Part shown: piece by piece, positions 15,996 to 24,393 of the stretch
Numbering within the stretch: position 1 is the first letter of the stretch
How the letters are laid out: each line of letters starts with the position of its first letter
Assembly (NCBI GenBank): GCA_038238245.1
Contig: JBBRXX010000003.1
Location: forward strand, 62,001 to 126,000
Direction: 5' to 3'
Source: DASQHW01 sp038238245
Lineage (GTDB): Bacteria; Actinomycetota; Acidimicrobiia; IMCC26256; PALSA-610
DNA: 64,000 nucleotides
Made by a program: the position numbers and the translations under genes
The notes under the pieces: model-generated
The model's database searches: none
The model's input: the letters and a program-made list of their open reading frames with translations, nothing else
Told to the model about the DNA's origin: nothing

Positions 15996-18466
15996 CGGAT
16001 CCCCTACCGAACCCCGTCGACGACGCCGAGCAAGCCGCCAGATGGCTTCGCGTCAGGGCATACATCGCGACGTTCGCGGTCGTCGAGCTCGGCGGCTTCG
16101 TGTTGTGTGTGCTGCTCGGAAGCCCGGCATGGTTCAACCGAGACGAGTGGGACTTCGTCGCCGGCCGCCGAGCCGGCAATCTGCGAGACCTGTTCCGCCC
16201 GCACAACGAGCACTGGACCACGCTGCCGATCCTCGTCTACCGGGCGCTCTTCGGACTGTTCGGCCTGCGGACGTACCTGCCGTACCGCCTCGTGGTGCTG
16301 TTGCTCCACCTCGCGGCGGCTGCACTGCTGTTCGTCGTGATGCGGCGTGCCGGCGTCCGGCCGTGGATCGCGCCCGCCGCCGCCTCGCTGTTCGTGTTCT
16401 TCGGTGCGGGTTGGCAGAACATCATCCAGCCGTTTCAGATGTGCTTCACCGGCGCGTTGGCGCTCGGCCTCGCGCACCTGCTGCTCGCCGACCACGACGG
16501 AGGAATCAATCGACGGGACGCGCTCGGTCTGTTCGCCGGGCTCGCCGCGTTGATGACGTCCGGCGTGGGCGTGACGATGGTGGTCGTCGTCGGCCTCGCC
16601 GTGCTGTTGCGGCGCGGGTGGCGACCAGCGCTCTTGCACACCGCGCCGCTCGCCGCGTGCTTTCTCGTCTGGCTGTGGGCGATCGGCGGTGACAGCTACA
16701 GGAACGAGCATCCGTCGGTCGGCGACGTGTTTCGATTCGTTTCGACAGGGCTGCGTGCCGCCTACTCGGCGATGGGACGGTTGCCGGCGTCCGGCCTCGT
16801 CCTGGCGATCGTGCTGATCGTCGGGATCGCTCTGGCGTGGCGCCAGCGCGCGCGATCGCGCGAGCTTCGGGGACTGGCCGCACCGGTCGCCTTGCTGATG
16901 GGATCGGCGGTCTTTCTCGCGATCACATCGACCGGTCGCCTCGTCAACGGTCTCGAGACCGCACGCGCCTCACGCTACCTCTACCTCATCGCCGCGATGA
17001 CGCTGCCCGCGCTCGCGGTCGCCGCAGACGCGTTGGTCAGGCGATGGCGAGTATTGGCCCCGGTTGCGATGGCCCTCTTCCTCATCGGTGTGCCGAGCAA
17101 TGTGCGCGCGCTCGTGAACTCGCAACACACGATGCGGCCGTTCTACGCCTCCACGCGGGAGATGTTCCTGGCACTGCCGCGCGATCCGTTCGCGCGACAA
17201 GTCCCGCGGTCGCTCCGGCCCGAGAGAGTTGCGGCGAGCGAGGTCACGATTGGATGGCTGCTCGATCTCGTGGCGCACCACCGGATCCCCGCGCCGCACC
17301 AGACGTCCACGAGAACGCTCGAATCGAATCGATTTCGGCTGTCGTTCGACCAGCAAGACGCGTCCGCACCGACGAGCCCGTGTCGCGCTTTGACCCATCC
17401 ATTCACGGTCGCGCTGAGGAAGGGCGACATCATCGGTGTGCACGAGCATCCGTTGACGATCTCGCCGGCGGGGGGCTTGCGGCTTGTCGGTCCGCCGATC
17501 TCGTTCAGGCCCGGCGCGGATCTGGTGGTCGAGGCGCTTCGTGACACCGGTCCCGTACGCCTCGGTGCCGCGTCGGTCCTCGCACCGCGCTTGTGCGGGA
17601 CCCGGGTTGGCACGTCCCTCTCCAACTGCTGCACGCACGCTGAGCTGCACGCATACGCTCGTTTTCGGGGACGCCGCACTACCGTGACTCGAGTGTTGCG
17701 ACTGACGGTTCGTCTTCGCGACGGTCCTGACGACGTGCGGGATTGCGCCCTGAGGTTGCGGCGCGCCGCACCACCTGAGATGCGCATCGTGGCCGCGTTC
17801 GCGGAATCGAAGTCCGTCGAGGCGTACTTCGATGTCGGCGAAGGAGTCGAGCCGCACGCGATCGGGCTGCTCGCAGAGCGCCTCGGCTTCGACGACTACG
17901 AGCTGACGGGCGTCGAACCCGTGTCGGCGGATGTCAGTGGACGCGAGCCGGCGCTGGAAGTTGCGCCGTTGCGGTGTCACCGGCACCCCGCCACGATCAT
18001 GCAGATCGTCCTGCAGCCCGACGGCCGCACACTGCGCATCCAGGCTCGGCATCGACGCCACGAGACCATCCAAGGCGTCGACGTCGACGAGACCGACCGA
18101 GATGTGCGCGTCGACGTTCTCGTCGGTATTCCTCGGGCCGACCCGTACGCCGGCCGCGTTTCCTTCGCCCTCGACTTCAGCGTCGTGCGGATCCGTTTGG
18201 ATCAGCCGCTCGGCGACCGTCAGGTCGTCGGGGGAGGCAAGGCGTTCTCGGTGCGGCGCGAGGGGGCCGTTGACGATCTCGCTCATGCGTCCGCCGAGGA
18301 GGTGCTGGCGCGCCTCGAGCGCTACGCCGCGGCCGTTCGCGGATCGTCGCTCGAGCAGGGGGTGCCGGCCGGCGGCGGCGTCGGGGTCGCTCCCGCCGCG
18401 GTTGGCGACACCCGGCGGCCATGGTGGCGTCCACGCGCCTGGAGGCGACCGATCACGGTCCCGTAG
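15992..18466 (+). CDS. GT-C-like membrane protein (DEWDF family) with long C-terminal extension
   Basis: Residues 1-400 are a polytopic membrane protein with about ten helices. The first extracytoplasmic loop carries NRDEWDFVAGR and RPHNEHWTTLPI, followed by a periplasmic-type domain ending near residue 536. This matches three paralogs in the window, at 21408, 49718 and 56649, which all stop at that point. Here the frame continues to 824 residues through a region with no membrane segments (for example LLAERLGFDDYELTGVEP and IMQIVLQPDGRTLRIQARH). GTG 17684 could be an internal start for a separate product. TTG 15992 overlaps the upstream stop. Likely a lipid-linked sugar transferase; the extension is of unknown function. 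Confidence 0.78.
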   Translation: MTDPLPNPVDDAEQAARWLRVRAYIATFAVVELGGFVLCVLLGSPAWFNRDEWDFVAGRRAGNLRDLFRPHNEHWTTLPILVYRALFGLFGLRTYLPYRLVVLLLHLAAAALLFVVMRRAGVRPWIAPAAASLFVFFGAGWQNIIQPFQMCFTGALALGLAHLLLADHDGGINRRDALGLFAGLAALMTSGVGVTMVVVVGLAVLLRRGWRPALLHTAPLAACFLVWLWAIGGDSYRNEHPSVGDVFRFVSTGLRAAYSAMGRLPASGLVLAIVLIVGIALAWRQRARSRELRGLAAPVALLMGSAVFLAITSTGRLVNGLETARASRYLYLIAAMTLPALAVAADALVRRWRVLAPVAMALFLIGVPSNVRALVNSQHTMRPFYASTREMFLALPRDPFARQVPRSLRPERVAASEVTIGWLLDLVAHHRIPAPHQTSTRTLESNRFRLSFDQQDASAPTSPCRALTHPFTVALRKGDIIGVHEHPLTISPAGGLRLVGPPISFRPGADLVVEALRDTGPVRLGAASVLAPRLCGTRVGTSLSNCCTHAELHAYARFRGRRTTVTRVLRLTVRLRDGPDDVRDCALRLRRAAPPEMRIVAAFAESKSVEAYFDVGEGVEPHAIGLLAERLGFDDYELTGVEPVSADVSGREPALEVAPLRCHRHPATIMQIVLQPDGRTLRIQARHRRHETIQGVDVDETDRDVRVDVLVGIPRADPYAGRVSFALDFSVVRIRLDQPLGDRQVVGGGKAFSVRREGAVDDLAHASAEEVLARLERYAAAVRGSSLEQGVPAGGGVGVAPAAVGDTRRPWWRPRAWRRPITVP

Positions 18467-18624
18467 ACGGCGGCCTCGCTCCGCGGCCGTCCGGCTTCGT
18501 GGGGTGCCGTCAGAACCGGCTGTGTGGCCCCCAGGGGCGCTCGGGCGCCATCCCGACACCGAGGGGCGGGCGGGACTTCACAGGACGTGAGCGGTCGCCG
18601 GTCGCGCGAGTAGCGTGCTGCGTC
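18467..18624. other. Intergenic region before epimerase gene
   Basis: About 160 bases. The epimerase frame is open through it, but the encoded residues are Arg/Gly/Pro-rich and unlike a family N-terminus, so it is treated as leader DNA. No clear promoter is seen. Confidence 0.3.
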
Positions 18625-19515
18625 TTGCAGGTTCCGCACTCCGAACACGCCGCCGAGATACTCGCCCAACGGGTCGCCGGCCGTTACTCCGACCTCCTGC
18701 CCCGCCCCGAGCACAAATTCGACCTGCCGGCGGACCTTGTACAGGGCAAGCGCGTCCTGGTCACGGGTGCGGATGGCTTCCTCGGCCGCCGGATCGCCGA
18801 ACGCCTCGATGCCGGCGGCGCGGAGACATACCTGACCGACCTCGAAGATCTCGACATCACCAACGGCGAGCTGGTGGATCAGACGATGCGCCGGCTGCGG
18901 CCGGACCTCGTGATCCACCTCGCGGCCATGAAGCACGCGCCGGTCGGCGAGGTTCACCCACTCGAAACGACGCAGGTCAACGTGGTCGGCACGCACAACG
19001 TCATCGAAGCTGCGACGGTTGCCGGCGTACTTCCCGGCAACCTTGTCTTCGTGTCGACGTGCAAGGCCGCCGCGCCCGAGACGGTGTACGGGGCGACGAA
19101 GCTCTTGGGCGAGCGCATCACGCTGCGCGCCGGATACTCCGCGGTGCGGCTCGGCAACGTGCTCGGCTCGAGCGGCTCGGTGCTCGAGACCTGGGTCGCG
19201 CAACGTGAGAACGGCGACCCCCTGGCCGTGTCTCCGTGCCTGCGCTACTGGCTGACGCCGGACGAAGCCGTCGGTTTGAACCTGTCGGCGTTCTTCCTCG
19301 GCCCCGGTCTGTACTACCTCGACGCCGGTGTGCCCGAGCCGGTCGAGAATCTGGCGCGGCGCTTCGAGCCCGGCGTCGAGCTCGAGGAGATCCCACCCCG
19401 GCTCGGTGACCGGCTGGTGGAACGGTTCGTTTCCGACGGAGAGGTTTCCGTGCCGACCGCGATCTCATGCGTGCTGCGCATCCGGGAAGTGTGGGAAGCG
19501 ACCGCAGAGGCGTAG
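18625..19515 (+). CDS. NAD-dependent epimerase/dehydratase, CapD-like (Polysacc_synt_2)
   Basis: Extended-SDR nucleotide-sugar enzyme of about 296 residues. VLVTGADGFLGRRIAERLD is the NAD-binding GxxGxxG, HLAAMKHAPVGEVHP is the CapD/FlaA1-type block, VFVSTCKAAAPETVYGATK contains the YxxxK pair, with Cys where the family normally has Asp in STDKA, and VRLGNVLGSSGSV is the following substrate loop. Members act as 4,6-dehydratases or epimerases of UDP-HexNAc. TTG 18625 is chosen from protein content; the start is uncertain. Probably supplies an activated deoxy- or amino-sugar. Confidence 0.85.
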   Translation: MQVPHSEHAAEILAQRVAGRYSDLLPRPEHKFDLPADLVQGKRVLVTGADGFLGRRIAERLDAGGAETYLTDLEDLDITNGELVDQTMRRLRPDLVIHLAAMKHAPVGEVHPLETTQVNVVGTHNVIEAATVAGVLPGNLVFVSTCKAAAPETVYGATKLLGERITLRAGYSAVRLGNVLGSSGSVLETWVAQRENGDPLAVSPCLRYWLTPDEAVGLNLSAFFLGPGLYYLDAGVPEPVENLARRFEPGVELEEIPPRLGDRLVERFVSDGEVSVPTAISCVLRIREVWEATAEA

Positions 19516-19666
19516 CCGTGCCGGGCCCCCATCGCTGGACACCGCTGCGGCATTGCGTCGAAAATGGCGGTTTGGGGGTTGGCTGCGTGGGGATCGGAAG
19601 CGGCATGGCTCGTTCGATCGAGGTTGCGATCCACGGGCGGCGCGGTCGGCCGCGGGCCGGATTCCG

Positions 19667-20698
19667 ATGACCGAGCCCGAGTTCTCCTTCGTCGTACCGA
19701 TCCTCAACGAGCGCGAGACGCTCCCCGAGCTGTGCCGGCGCCTTGCGGCGGTCATGGACATGCTCCCGGGCTCCGCGGAAGTCGTGCTCGTCGACGACGG
19801 TTCGACCGACGGCTCGTACGAGCTGATGCTCGACGTGCGCCGGCGCGACCCCCGCATCAAGGCGCTGCGACTGTCGCGGAACTTCGGGCACCAGATGGCG
19901 CTCACCGCGGGACTCGACCACGCGCAGGGCCGCGCCGTCATCATCATGGACGGCGACCTCCAGGACCCGCCCGAGGTTGCGCTCGAGCTCGTAGCCAAAT
20001 GGCAAGAGGGCTACGAGGTCGTGTACGCCGTGCGCGACCACCGCTCGGGCGAGTCGTGGCTCAAACGCAAGACCGCGACCGCGTTCTACCGTCTGATGAG
20101 CCGGCTCGGGGAGATCAAGATTCCTCAAGAGACCGGCGACTTCCGTCTGGTCGATCGCCGGGCAGTCGACGCGGTCACCGCGATGCGAGAACACCGCAGG
20201 TACCTGCGGGGCATGTTCGCCTGGGTCGGATATCGTCAAACGGGGGTCTCGTACGAACGCGATGCTCGCTACGCGGGCCAGACGAAGTTCTCGATCAAAC
20301 GCATGATCGCGTTCGCGGTCGACGGAATCGTCTCGTTCTCCGAGGTGCCTCTCCGCCTCGCGTTGGCGGGAGGATTCGTCGTCTCGGTGCTGTCGTTCCT
20401 CCTCGGCGTCCTCGCCATCCTGCTCAAGATCGCGGGGATCTACACGGTTCCGGGCTGGGCGTCGATCGTGGTCGGCCTGGCGTTCTTCAGCGGTGTGCAG
20501 CTGAGCGTTCTCGGCGTGATGGGCATCTATGTCGCGCGCATCCACGAAGAGGTGAAACAGCGCCCGCTCTACCTCGTGCGGGACTCGGCCGGCTTCGCCT
20601 TCACGCGATCACGCGCTGACGAGTGGTCGGTCCACGAGCCTGACCTGGCGAACGACGGCGGCGACGAGCCGTTGACGCGTCGCGCGCCGTTTCGATGA
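19667..20698 (+). CDS. GT2 polyprenyl-phosphate sugar transferase (GtrB/DPM1-like)
   Basis: Would load a sugar from a nucleotide donor onto polyprenyl phosphate, making the donor that GT-C enzymes use outside the membrane. It has 343 residues: FVVPILNERETLPELCRRL, VDDGSTDGSYELM, RNFGHQMALTAGLDHA, MDGDLQDPPEVALEL (DxD) and QETGDFRLVDRRAVD, then two C-terminal transmembrane segments as in GtrB. The ATG at 19667 gives the exact family N-terminus. The stop overlaps the next start as ATGA. Its presence explains how the several GT-C proteins in the window could be supplied. Confidence 0.94.
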   Translation: MTEPEFSFVVPILNERETLPELCRRLAAVMDMLPGSAEVVLVDDGSTDGSYELMLDVRRRDPRIKALRLSRNFGHQMALTAGLDHAQGRAVIIMDGDLQDPPEVALELVAKWQEGYEVVYAVRDHRSGESWLKRKTATAFYRLMSRLGEIKIPQETGDFRLVDRRAVDAVTAMREHRRYLRGMFAWVGYRQTGVSYERDARYAGQTKFSIKRMIAFAVDGIVSFSEVPLRLALAGGFVVSVLSFLLGVLAILLKIAGIYTVPGWASIVVGLAFFSGVQLSVLGVMGIYVARIHEEVKQRPLYLVRDSAGFAFTRSRADEWSVHEPDLANDGGDEPLTRRAPFR

Positions 20699-21378
20699 GC
20701 CGTTTCGACTCGTACACCGATTCGTACGAAGCAGCGGTCGAGCAATCGATCGGATTCTCGGGGCAGAAGGTTTCCTATTTCGGGCGGCGAAAAGCGGTGC
20801 AGTTGCTCGACGTGTGCCGCCGATACGTCGGCAGTCCCGAGAAACTCTCCGTACTCGATGTCGGTTGCGGCATCGGCATCACCGACGAGCATCTCGTCGG
20901 GCAAGTGCGAGAGCTGCACGGCGTCGATGTTTCTGCCGAGGCGGTCGAGCGCGCGGCGGCGCGCAATCCAGAGGCCCGCTATGGCGTCTGCTCGGAACAC
21001 TCGCTGCCGTTCGATTCGGGGAGCTTCGACGTCGCGTTCGCGGTGTGCGTGATCCATCACCTCAGCCCCGAGAAGCGCGTCAATTTCGCCTGCGAGATGC
21101 GCCGGGTCGTGCGCCCGGGCGGGGTCGTCGTGCTCTTCGAACACAACCCGCTGAACCCGCTCACGCGGTTCGCCGTGAGCAGGTGCGAGTTCGATGACGA
21201 CGCCATCCTGCTCGGTAGGCACGCGGCCGGCGAACTGCTGAAGAGTGCGGCGCTTCGTCCGGTCGAGCGTCGTTACGTCGTGTTCTTCACGCGGGGTGAA
21301 GCCCGTGTTCGTGCAGTCGAGCGGCTGCTGCGTGCCGTGCCGCTCGGCGCGCAGTACTACGTCGTCGGCGCTCGCTGA
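20695..21378 (+). CDS. Class I SAM-dependent methyltransferase
   Basis: A 227-residue Rossmann methyltransferase. Motif I is SVLDVGCGIGITDEHL, motif II/III is LHGVDVSAEAVERA, and the post-I region has FDVAFAVCVIHHLSPEKR and RVVRPGGVVVLFEHNPLNP. It is translationally coupled to the GT2 gene by ATGA, so it may methylate the lipid-linked sugar or a later intermediate. The substrate is unknown. It ends 29 bases from the convergent membrane-protein gene. Confidence 0.9.
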   Translation: MSRFDSYTDSYEAAVEQSIGFSGQKVSYFGRRKAVQLLDVCRRYVGSPEKLSVLDVGCGIGITDEHLVGQVRELHGVDVSAEAVERAAARNPEARYGVCSEHSLPFDSGSFDVAFAVCVIHHLSPEKRVNFACEMRRVVRPGGVVVLFEHNPLNPLTRFAVSRCEFDDDAILLGRHAAGELLKSAALRPVERRYVVFFTRGEARVRAVERLLRAVPLGAQYYVVGAR

Positions 21379-21407
21379 AGGAGTCGAGGCGCGCTGGATT
21401 CCGGGTA

Positions 21408-23024
21408 CTAGCCGCAGAGCGTCGCGCGAGGACTGGTGTTCGAGTTCACGGGCGCAATACGGAGTTGGAGCGGTCCGGCCAGTGCTATGAAGGTCGCGGG
21501 CGTGATGGGCATGGGCGCCGAAGGCGCGCGCCCTTGCGGCACATAGGTCACCGTAGCGTTCGCGTCTCGCAGCGTCAGACGCTGGTCCTTCTGGACGGTG
21601 CGCACCACTGGTCGGATGAGCGTCTCGCACGGTCCGGTCTGCGGCAGGTTCGAGGGAACGAGCGCGAGCGCGAGTGTTTCGTTCGAGATCGCGGCCGGCG
21701 GGCGCGCCGGTGGCTCCGGTATTCGGCCGGACGGCAGGCTGTCGATCAGCCACCCGAGGGTGAGACGGGGGGCGAGCGCGACCGAGCGGGGCAGCTGACG
21801 CGCAAGCGGCAATCGTGGCGCGGTCAAGATGTACGGGCGGCGCGCTTTCACGAAGGCGGAGCGGTTGATGTCGGCGTAGCTCGCGAGCTTGTCGATGTTG
21901 CCGGGAACGCCGACGAGCAGGAGCGCGACGACGACGATCGCCGCGCGGCGCCAGTGCCTGATCAGCGTGTCGGCGGCGAGCGTCAGGGCCGGCAGGACCA
22001 TCGCGGCGACGATGTGGACGTACCGCGACGTGCGCGCGTGCTCCGGTCCGAATCCCTTGTACAACACGGCCAAGCCGTTCTCTGTGCCCGCGCGGTAGAG
22101 CGCGGTGATGGCCAGGAACGTGACTGCGCCGCCGAGCAACGCGACCGCCGCCGACGCACTCCCGCGCAGGACGCGCGGATTCTCGCGTACGCATACCGCG
22201 AGACCCACGATGAGGAGCACGGCGAGCGCGACCCCGACGCCCGGCAGCTGACCCATGCCGCGGAACACTGCGCGGAACCCGACCGCGATGAAGCGGATCA
22301 TCTCGCCCGGCGAGTTGGCGTGGTAGTACGCGGGCGAGTCCTCCTTCGGTGCGGCGGCCCGCCACACGAGGTAGACGGCCGCGAGGGGCGCGGTGTGCAG
22401 GAGTGCGACGCGCCAACCGCGACGCAACAGGGTCGCGTAGCCGACGACGATGGCCATGGTCACCGCGACGCCCGAGCACATGAGGCCGGCGATTCCGGCG
22501 AGCAGGCCCAACCAGTCCCGCCGGTCGACCGGCCCGTCGTGATCCGCGAGCAGCAGGTGCGCGAGACCGAACACGAGCGCGAACACGAACGTGATCTGAA
22601 ATGCGACGAGAATGTTTTCGGCTCCCGCGCCGAAGAACACGAACAACGTCGCGGCGGCCGTTGAGAGCCACGGTCCGACCCCGGCGCGGCGCATCACAAC
22701 CTGCAACAGGGCCGCAACCGTGAGGTGGCCGAGGATCACGAGCAGTTGGTACGGCGCTGCACTGTGAAGACCCGTCAACTGCCACATCAGCCGGTACGCG
22801 ACGATGGGGATCGTGGTCCAGTGCTCGTAGTGCGCACGGAAGAGATCGCCGAGATTGCCGCCTGTGCGCGCCGCGAGGAAGTCCCAGTCGTCGAGCTGGA
22901 ACCACGTGCCACGGTCCCACCACAACATGAGGGGCACGGCGACGAGCTCGATCGCTCCGAACACGAGCAGCGCCGCGTGGGCCTGCGACGCGGGTCGGTC
23001 GACCCGAGCTTCCGTCTTCTGCAC
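21408..23024 (-). CDS. GT-C-like membrane protein (DEWDF family)
   Basis: Polytopic protein of 538 residues, paralogous to those at 15992, 49718 and 56649. The first loop reads WFQLDDWDFLAAR, then RAHYEHWTTIPIVAYRLMWQ, VMRRAGVGPWLSTAAATLFV and LLADHDGPVDRRDW, all shared positions. The last ~130 residues form a soluble extracytoplasmic domain ending in a Cys (ATLCG), which may pair with the Cys in GPCETLIRP. The acidic first loop suits a GT-C transferase using a polyprenyl-phosphate sugar. The GTG start lies 4 bases after the upstream GT4 stop. Last gene of the leftward run from 31.1 kb. Confidence 0.85.
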   Translation of the reverse strand: MQKTEARVDRPASQAHAALLVFGAIELVAVPLMLWWDRGTWFQLDDWDFLAARTGGNLGDLFRAHYEHWTTIPIVAYRLMWQLTGLHSAAPYQLLVILGHLTVAALLQVVMRRAGVGPWLSTAAATLFVFFGAGAENILVAFQITFVFALVFGLAHLLLADHDGPVDRRDWLGLLAGIAGLMCSGVAVTMAIVVGYATLLRRGWRVALLHTAPLAAVYLVWRAAAPKEDSPAYYHANSPGEMIRFIAVGFRAVFRGMGQLPGVGVALAVLLIVGLAVCVRENPRVLRGSASAAVALLGGAVTFLAITALYRAGTENGLAVLYKGFGPEHARTSRYVHIVAAMVLPALTLAADTLIRHWRRAAIVVVALLLVGVPGNIDKLASYADINRSAFVKARRPYILTAPRLPLARQLPRSVALAPRLTLGWLIDSLPSGRIPEPPARPPAAISNETLALALVPSNLPQTGPCETLIRPVVRTVQKDQRLTLRDANATVTYVPQGRAPSAPMPITPATFIALAGPLQLRIAPVNSNTSPRATLCG

Positions 23025-23028
23025 GGGT

Positions 23029-24213
23029 CTATTTTTGCGCGACGCGCTCGTACAACGCCGCGTAGTCGCGGGCGACGGCCTGGATCGAGAAATGGTCGAC
23101 GACGAATCTGCGTTGTCCTTCGCCGACGTGGCGAGCCAGCTCGCGGTTTTCGACCAGTTGCAGGATCGCGTCTGCGAGGGCCTTGGGATCGTCCTCGGGC
23201 ACGATCGTGATGTTCTCGCCCGAGCGGAGCTCGAGGCCCGGGAAGTTGTCGGTGCGTACCACTGACACGACCGGTACGCCGGCCGCCATCACCTCGAGCG
23301 TCGAGGTGCCGAGCCCGAAGTAGTGGAAGTCGTGTGCCTCGACGTCGGAAGCGGCGACGTAGGCGGGAACTTCGTCCTTCGCCACCTCACCGGTGCAGAC
23401 CACATGGTCGCGGACGCCGAGGTCGTCGGCGAGCCCGAGGAACGTGTCGTCGAACACGTGGCCGACCACGAGCACCACGAGATCGGGTTGTCGCTCGAGG
23501 AGGTGTGGCATCGCGCGCACGAGCGCGAGCCGGTCGCGAATGAGCGGGATGACGTGCCCGAGCGACAAGACGACCGGTCGTTCGACCATGCCGAGTCGTT
23601 CCCGCACCTCCCGTCCGTCGACACCGACGAAACGATCGGCGTCGATGCCGATCATGACGGTCGCGATGCGATCGTCGCCGACGCGGTAGCGACGCCGGGA
23701 GTACGAATCGATCCACGCGTCGATCACCACGATCGTCGGACGGCCGATCGCGATGAACGGTCGCACGAGGACCATGTCACCGAGCCACAGCAGCGCACGC
23801 GCAATGCGATCGCTGTGCACGAGGGCGGTGTACACCGTCATGACCGTGGGGACCTTGCGCCGGCGGGCCCAGATTGCGCTCATCCACGTGAGATCGAAGA
23901 ACTGGCCGCCCTGATGGACCACGTCGGGGCGAAAGTCGTCGAGGATTCGGAACAACCGGCGCAGGTTGCGTGGCGAGAACGTCCATGGAATCTCGTAGTT
24001 CATCCCGACGCGGGAAGGCGGCGGTGTCCATGCCGGAAGACGTACGACGCGATACCCGTCGCGCGTCTCCTCGCTCGGAGCGTGCTCGTAGGCAGCAGTG
24101 ATCACGAGCACCTCGTGACCGGCGGCGGCGAGTTGCGCCGCCAGACCCTCGGTGTGATGCGCACTGCCGCTCGGCCGCGGCAGGAAGAAGTTGTTCGTCA
24201 TCGCGATGCGCAC
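23029..24213 (-). CDS. GT4-family glycosyltransferase
   Basis: GT-B enzyme of 394 residues. The N-terminal loop PRPSGSAHHTEGLAAQLAAA and WTFSPRNLRRLFRILDDFRP precede VVHQGGQFFDLTW. The C-terminal domain has SLGHVIPLIRDRLALVRAMP, CTGEVAKDEVPAYVAASDV and GLGTSTLEVMAAGVPVV. The EX7E glutamate region is modified (HYFGLGTSTLEV). Upstream lies a 180-base spacer after the SGNH gene; downstream the GT-C gene follows almost immediately. Substrates unknown. Confidence 0.9.
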   Translation of the reverse strand: MRIAMTNNFFLPRPSGSAHHTEGLAAQLAAAGHEVLVITAAYEHAPSEETRDGYRVVRLPAWTPPPSRVGMNYEIPWTFSPRNLRRLFRILDDFRPDVVHQGGQFFDLTWMSAIWARRRKVPTVMTVYTALVHSDRIARALLWLGDMVLVRPFIAIGRPTIVVIDAWIDSYSRRRYRVGDDRIATVMIGIDADRFVGVDGREVRERLGMVERPVVLSLGHVIPLIRDRLALVRAMPHLLERQPDLVVLVVGHVFDDTFLGLADDLGVRDHVVCTGEVAKDEVPAYVAASDVEAHDFHYFGLGTSTLEVMAAGVPVVSVVRTDNFPGLELRSGENITIVPEDDPKALADAILQLVENRELARHVGEGQRRFVVDHFSIQAVARDYAALYERVAQK

Positions 24214-24277
24214 GACGACCTCATGTTTCGGGGGGTGACGATGCAGTCATGGATGCTCGACTTCGAATCGACATGAT

Positions 24278-24297
24278 GAGACGGAGACGGTCGTCTC
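24278..24297. other. Short inverted repeat in the spacer between SGNH and GT4 genes
   Basis: GAGACG and CGTCTC face each other across an 8-base loop within the 180-base spacer 24214-24393. No T-tract follows on either strand, so it is not a clear intrinsic terminator. It may be a weak attenuator or chance. Confidence 0.2.
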
Positions 24298-24393
24298 GCC
24301 ATGACCGGAGAGTGTGTCATCCAAGCCTCTCCTGCGAAATGGCAATCACCGGTGGTCGCCTGACAGCGGCCGGCAGGATGTTGTTGGTGAGGC

